Source of the DNA: an uncultured Hyphomicrobiales bacterium
GTDB lineage: Bacteria; Pseudomonadota; Alphaproteobacteria; Rhizobiales; Beijerinckiaceae
DNA length: 64,000 nt
Reading direction: 5' to 3'
NCBI GenBank assembly: GCA_903825465.1
Contig: CAIKAR010000005.1
Span: forward strand, 1 to 64,000
Both the position numbers and the translations under genes were made by a program. This document shows positions 59,677 through 64,000 of the stretch, one piece after another. The notes beneath the pieces are model-generated. The model made no database searches and was not told where the DNA came from. It worked only from the letters and a program-made list of their open reading frames with translations. The number at the start of each line of letters is the position of its first letter. Within the stretch, counting starts at the first letter, position 1.

Positions 59677-60786
59677 TCACCGCTTGCGCTTCTCCCGCAG
59701 ACCCGCGCGCTCCATGCGCGGAATGAGCTCGTCCCTGACGCCGGGCATGTCGCGCACATAGTTGATCATGCCGCAGGCCAGCCCGTTGATGCCGATCGAA
59801 TCGAGCTTCTTGAACGTCTCCACCGCGTCGTCGTACGAGCCGACGATGGGATAGCCCGCGCCGCTGATCAGCCGCGCCTTGATGTCCTGCTCGTCGCGCA
59901 TCCACGAGCCCGGGCGCTTGCCGCGGTAATTGGCGGCGTATTCGGCGGCCTCCCAATCCCCTTGTTCATAGACGATGTAGTGGTGGTAGTCCTTCGCCTC
60001 CTTTGTGGTGGCGCGCGCCATCAGATGCGCGCTGGCGAAGGCCTCGCGCGTCTGCCCCTCGGGCGTGAAAGCGCGGAAGGCCGCGACCTTGTCGGAAATT
60101 CCATCGAGTTGCGGAATCGCCGTGAACAGGCAATCGACGTTGCCCGCGGCGAATTCGCGGCCCTTCGCCGAATTGCCGGCGCTGACGAGGATGGGCCTGC
60201 CGCCGCCCCAGGGCTTGGGTTTCCCGAGCACGCCCTTGAGGTCGTAGTATTTGCCCTTGTGGTCGAAGGGCTCGGTCTCGCTCCAGATGCGCTTGACGAT
60301 CTGGATCCACTCTTCCGCGTAGCCATAGCGGTCGTCGTGGTCCTGCAGCGTCACGCCGAACATGCCGAACTCGGTCGGGTTCCAACCCGAGACGATGTTC
60401 AGGCCGAAACGGCCCTGCCCTATGTGGTCGGCGGTGATCATCTGCTTGGCGGCGAAGACCGGATTGATGAAGGCGACATGCACCGTGCCGAACGCGCGTA
60501 TGCTCTTGGTCCGCGCCAAAAGGCCCGACGCCCAGGTGATGGTTTCGAACGTCGTGCCCTGCGTGTCCGTCTCTCCGCGGTAGCCGTGCCAGCGGCCGAT
60601 GGGCAGCAGGAATTCGAGGCCCGCCTCGTCGGCGAGTTCGGCCGCCTTGACGTTGTTTTCCCACGAGGCGTCCCAGCGCTCGGGCGCCTTGGTCAGGCTG
60701 AGTCCGCCCGAGCAATTCATGCCGAACAGGCCGAGCTTGAACCTGTTGGCGCCGAAGTCGCGGGTCTGTGGCTTGTCGGTCGGCAT
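59677..60786 (-). CDS. LLM-class flavin-dependent oxidoreductase (RutA/SfnG-like)
   Basis: LEFLLPIGRWHGYRGETDTQGTTFETITWASGLLA; GRFGLNIVSGWNPTEFGMFG; PILVSAGNSAKGREFA. Confidence 0.92.
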   Translation of the reverse strand: MPTDKPQTRDFGANRFKLGLFGMNCSGGLSLTKAPERWDASWENNVKAAELADEAGLEFLLPIGRWHGYRGETDTQGTTFETITWASGLLARTKSIRAFGTVHVAFINPVFAAKQMITADHIGQGRFGLNIVSGWNPTEFGMFGVTLQDHDDRYGYAEEWIQIVKRIWSETEPFDHKGKYYDLKGVLGKPKPWGGGRPILVSAGNSAKGREFAAGNVDCLFTAIPQLDGISDKVAAFRAFTPEGQTREAFASAHLMARATTKEAKDYHHYIVYEQGDWEAAEYAANYRGKRPGSWMRDEQDIKARLISGAGYPIVGSYDDAVETFKKLDSIGINGLACGMINYVRDMPGVRDELIPRMERAGLREKRKR

Positions 60787-60852
60787 GGTTTCCTTTCGGC
60801 GCGGCGCGAAGCCGGTGGCGCGGACTATTCCGCGATCCGGCGGTTGCTTCAA

Positions 60853-61830
60853 TTAGACGGATTGCCGCGCGCCGGCCAGCAGCGCCAGCGTTCTGAGCAC
60901 GGCTTCCGGATCGGCGGTCATGCGCCCCGCGATGTCGTGCGCGCTGCCATGGCCGACGGTGGAAAACAGCACGCCCGCGCCAATCGAAAGCGCCGACGCC
61001 GCGCGCCCGGCGAGCAGTTTGACGGGAATATGGCCCTGGTCGTGGTACATGGCGACAAAAGCGTCGAAGTCTTTTTCGCCGATCAGCAAATCGGCGCCGA
61101 CGGGACCAGCGACATCGATCCCCTTCGCGCGCAACAACGCGGCGGCGGGAACGGTGACGCGGAAATCGTCGTCGCCGAACAACCCGCCTTCGCCGGCGTG
61201 CGGATTGATTCCGAACAGGCCGACGCGCGGTTTTTCCACGCCGAGCCGACGCAGGGCCTCCACCGCGGCGACAGCGGCGGCTTCCACAAGTTCCGGCGTC
61301 AGCCGCGCCAACGCGCCGCTCAACTGCTCGTGCAGCGTCGCGTGAACGACGCGCAAGCCGCCGCCGACGAACATCATGAACACCCTGCCCTCGGGCAGGC
61401 CGAGAATTTCCGCGACGAGTTCGGGATAGCCCGTGAAGCGTATGCCAGCCGCGTTCACCGCTGTCTCGTTGTGGGGACAGGCGACAACCGCGGCGACGTG
61501 TCCCGCGGTGGCGAGGCCGATCGCCGCCTTCACATAGGCCACCGTCGCAACGCCCGCTTCCGGCGCGACGCGGCCCGGCGCGAAGTCGGATTCACGAAGA
61601 GCCTCGACATTGAACACATCGATCACCCCCTCGACCGCCGGCGCGGCGCCGTCGGCCTCGCGCAGGCGGTGGCCGGGCGCGAGTTTTTCCGCGTAGCGCG
61701 CGACGACGTGCCAATCCCCCACGAGAAGCGGCGGCGCGACACCTGGAGCGATCGCCGCCTTGACGGCGATTTCCGGACCGATTCCGTTGGGGTCGCCGAT
61801 GGCGAGCGCGATGCGGCGCGACGCGGGCAT
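60853..61830 (-). CDS. PdxA-family dehydrogenase, TphB-like
   Basis: LAIGDPNGIGPEIAVKA; CPHNETAVNAAGIRFTGYPELVAEIL; GGGLRVVHATLHEQLSGAL; INPHAGEGG; MYHDQGHIPVKLL. Confidence 0.88.
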   Translation of the reverse strand: MPASRRIALAIGDPNGIGPEIAVKAAIAPGVAPPLLVGDWHVVARYAEKLAPGHRLREADGAAPAVEGVIDVFNVEALRESDFAPGRVAPEAGVATVAYVKAAIGLATAGHVAAVVACPHNETAVNAAGIRFTGYPELVAEILGLPEGRVFMMFVGGGLRVVHATLHEQLSGALARLTPELVEAAAVAAVEALRRLGVEKPRVGLFGINPHAGEGGLFGDDDFRVTVPAAALLRAKGIDVAGPVGADLLIGEKDFDAFVAMYHDQGHIPVKLLAGRAASALSIGAGVLFSTVGHGSAHDIAGRMTADPEAVLRTLALLAGARQSV

Positions 61831-61966
61831 TTTCGACGGTCCCTCATCAAGCCCGGCGTCCCGCCGCGAGGCCGCGCGAACATGCCGGGTTTTAGACCAT
61901 GCCGTGTTTTAGACGTGGCGGCAATGTTGGTTTAGAAGCGCGGCTGCTCCCCGCGCCGAGGCCGCC

Positions 61967-62695
61967 ATGTCTGTCAATTCGACCGATCCCGTCAATTCCA
62001 TCGATCCCATGGACCGTTTGATCATCGCGCTCGATCTGCCTGATGTCGGCGCCGCGACCGACATGGTGGCGCGCGTCGGCGACGCCGCGAATTTCTACAA
62101 GATCGGGCTGGAGCTAACCTATGGCGGCGGGCTCGAACTCGCCCGGCGGCTGGTGGGCGAAGGCAAGAAAGTGTTCCTCGACCTCAAGCTGCACGACATT
62201 CCCAACACCGTGGCGCGGGCGACGGCGCAGGTCGCCGACATGGGCGCGGCTTTTTTGACGATCCACGCCTATCCGCAAACCATGCGCGCGGCGCGCGGGG
62301 CGTTGGGCGGCTCGTCGCTTCAACTGCTCGCGGTGACGGTCATGACGTCATACGACGACAACGACCTTCGCGAGGCGGGCTACGGCCTTGGCGTGAAGGA
62401 GCTTGTCGCCCGCCGGGCGACGCAAGCCCGCGACGCCGGCGTCCACGGCATTGTGCTTTCCGCGGAGGAAGCGCCCGACATTCGCGCGCTCGTCGGCCCC
62501 AACACACGGTTGGTGACGCCTGGCATCCGCCAAGCCGGCGGCGATGTCGGCGACCAGAAGCGGGTCATGACGCCCACGCGCGCTATTCGTGGCGGAGCGG
62601 ACCATCTCGTCGTCGGACGCCCGATCACGCAGGCGCCCGACCCGCGCGCCGCGGCGTTGTCGTTCCTCGCGGAAATCCGCGCGGCGGCGATTTAG
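61967..62695 (+). CDS. pyrF: Orotidine-5'-phosphate decarboxylase
   Basis: [63 protein letters not shown]; alternative ATG at 62009. Confidence 0.96.
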   Translation: MSVNSTDPVNSIDPMDRLIIALDLPDVGAATDMVARVGDAANFYKIGLELTYGGGLELARRLVGEGKKVFLDLKLHDIPNTVARATAQVADMGAAFLTIHAYPQTMRAARGALGGSSLQLLAVTVMTSYDDNDLREAGYGLGVKELVARRATQARDAGVHGIVLSAEEAPDIRALVGPNTRLVTPGIRQAGGDVGDQKRVMTPTRAIRGGADHLVVGRPITQAPDPRAAALSFLAEIRAAAI

Positions 62696-62697
62696 GC

Positions 62698-63570
62698 CTA
62701 CAGGCGTTCGTCGTCGTCCTGTGGGTCGCGCTGGCCCGCGCCATCATCGCGCCTGTCGCCGCGGCCGCGCCGGTCGCCGCCGTCGTATCGGTCGCGGTTG
62801 TTGTCATTGTCGCGATTGCCGCGCCGGTCGCGGTCAGCGTAAGGGCCTCGTTCATCGCGGTCGCGGGAGCGCGGGTCGGCCCGGTCGTCTCGACCACGGG
62901 CGCCGTCGCCCCGCGGACCGCGCCCGCCGTAGCCGCGCTCATTGAAACGATTGTTGAAACGGTCGTCGTCTGAGGGGCCCCGATCCCGCGGCCGGAAATC
63001 CGGCTGAGCGTCGGCCCGTTCATTGTTTCGGCCTTCATTGTTTCGCATGGCCGGCCCTTGGCCGGGCGCCATCCGCATCGCGCCCATCTTGCCCATTCCC
63101 GGACCACGCAGGAGAAGACCAACGCGCCGCTTCTGATCGTCGCTGAGGCTCGCGTAAAGCGGCTGGGCGGCGTCGATGATTTTACGCAAGGTTTCGCCAC
63201 GCGCGGTGGCCGCGTCGGCCATGTGGCGCAGCCGGTCCATCGCGTCGGTCGGCTGTTGCCCGCCGCCGCCCTGCGCGCGCAAAGTGCCCATTTTGGCGGC
63301 GCCATCGCGCCACGCCTGCTCGACCGGCGGCCACATGGCCTCCTGTTGCGGAGTGAGCTTGAGGCCCGCGTGAACCGCCGCGACGCGCGCGTCGAAGAAC
63401 GCCGCGCGGTCGTCGGCGGACATTTGCGGGCGCGCCGGACGTTGCTGGCTTTGCTGGCTTAGCGCGGCCGGCGGCGCGCCCGCGGGGTCGTCGGCGGCCC
63501 GCGCTGGCGAAAACGCCATCGACGAAGCGAACGCCGCCATCGCGATGGCGGAGGTGAACTGGACTTTCAT
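62698..63570 (-). CDS. Periplasmic LTXXQ (Spy/CpxP-like) protein with long R/D/N/G-rich C-terminal tail
   Basis: Signal peptide; GLKLTPQQEAMWPPVEQAWRD; tail RGYGGRGPRGDGARGRDDRADPRSRDRDERG... Confidence 0.75.
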   Translation of the reverse strand: MKVQFTSAIAMAAFASSMAFSPARAADDPAGAPPAALSQQSQQRPARPQMSADDRAAFFDARVAAVHAGLKLTPQQEAMWPPVEQAWRDGAAKMGTLRAQGGGGQQPTDAMDRLRHMADAATARGETLRKIIDAAQPLYASLSDDQKRRVGLLLRGPGMGKMGAMRMAPGQGPAMRNNEGRNNERADAQPDFRPRDRGPSDDDRFNNRFNERGYGGRGPRGDGARGRDDRADPRSRDRDERGPYADRDRRGNRDNDNNRDRYDGGDRRGRGDRRDDGAGQRDPQDDDERL

Positions 63571-63673
63571 GAGGGTTGCTCCCGTTCCCGAACCCGGCGA
63601 GAAACTAGGCGCCTGAAATCCGAACGGCAAGTTAAGCTTCGTCCATCTCATCCGCGCCGGATCGACACAGATG

Positions 63674-63982
63674 TCAGCGGATGACTTCGCAGGATTTATA
63701 GCCGTCAAGCCGGCGATTGCCCCATTTCATGTCACGGAGCCAGGCGTTGCATTCAACCCGGGCGGCGAAGCACGCGTAAACATCTTGCCACGCCACCGGG
63801 CTATTGCCGCCTGTAAAATGGCCAAGGAAGATTCGGTCCGCGTCGCCGCCATGGGACACCACGCCGCAATTCGGCCCGTTCGACAGGACGCCGCCATGCC
63901 TGGCCGCCACGTGCGCAATCCACTCCGCCGGGCTGGATTCGACGACGTAGTCGGCGCGGGCGACGCCAACGGCCGCGATCAA
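63674..63982 (-). CDS. Hypothetical secreted protein near the window edge (may extend beyond)
   Basis: 102 aa ORF with paired cysteines (PNCGVV, YACFAARVECNAW, KSCEV); truncated context. Confidence 0.45.
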   Translation of the reverse strand: MIAAVGVARADYVVESSPAEWIAHVAARHGGVLSNGPNCGVVSHGGDADRIFLGHFTGGNSPVAWQDVYACFAARVECNAWLRDMKWGNRRLDGYKSCEVIR

Positions 63983-64000
63983 GACAACCAGGGCGGTAAG

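Noticed and set aside
59167-61935. 922-aa + strand ORF
   Set aside because: Overlaps the TIM-barrel-like gene in another frame and is antisense to LLM and PdxA-family genes, which have strong motifs.

Overview
GC-rich chromosomal window of alphaproteobacterial (Rhizobiales-like) character, densely packed with about 58 supportable CDS and one tRNA-Ala(CGC). I see no transposase, integrase, prophage module or CRISPR array. Housekeeping blocks: rplM-rpsI, mpl-like, dnaB-alr, phaA/phaB/phaR, gloB, and nfu-tsaB-rimI-miaB-phoH-ybeY-corC-lnt-XRE-metK-trmB. Between them lie accessory catabolic and redox modules: a FerB/FerA-like hydroxycinnamate pair; a TsdA-like dihaem cytochrome with an exported DsrE-like protein; two tandem paralogues that look like a carboxypeptidase-regulatory domain joined to a mono-haem cytochrome c and a beta-propeller; a ThDP enzyme / racemase-like / Bug / racemase-like / MR-MLE / Gfo-Idh-MocA / UbiD cluster at 16.2-24.5 kb; a Bug plus arylmalonate-decarboxylase-like pair beside the tRNA; a PQQ dehydrogenase with a lanthanide-type DXD motif; and a TphB-like PdxA-family gene next to an LLM monooxygenase. 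Best candidates for undescribed biology: the 16-24 kb cluster, whose two racemase-like paralogues have lost one and both catalytic cysteines; the tandem cytochrome/beta-propeller proteins, with a + strand terminator lying between these two minus-strand genes; and the translationally coupled MR/MLE-permease-unknown operon at 56-59.7 kb. All family calls come from reading the protein sequences; no database search was run.
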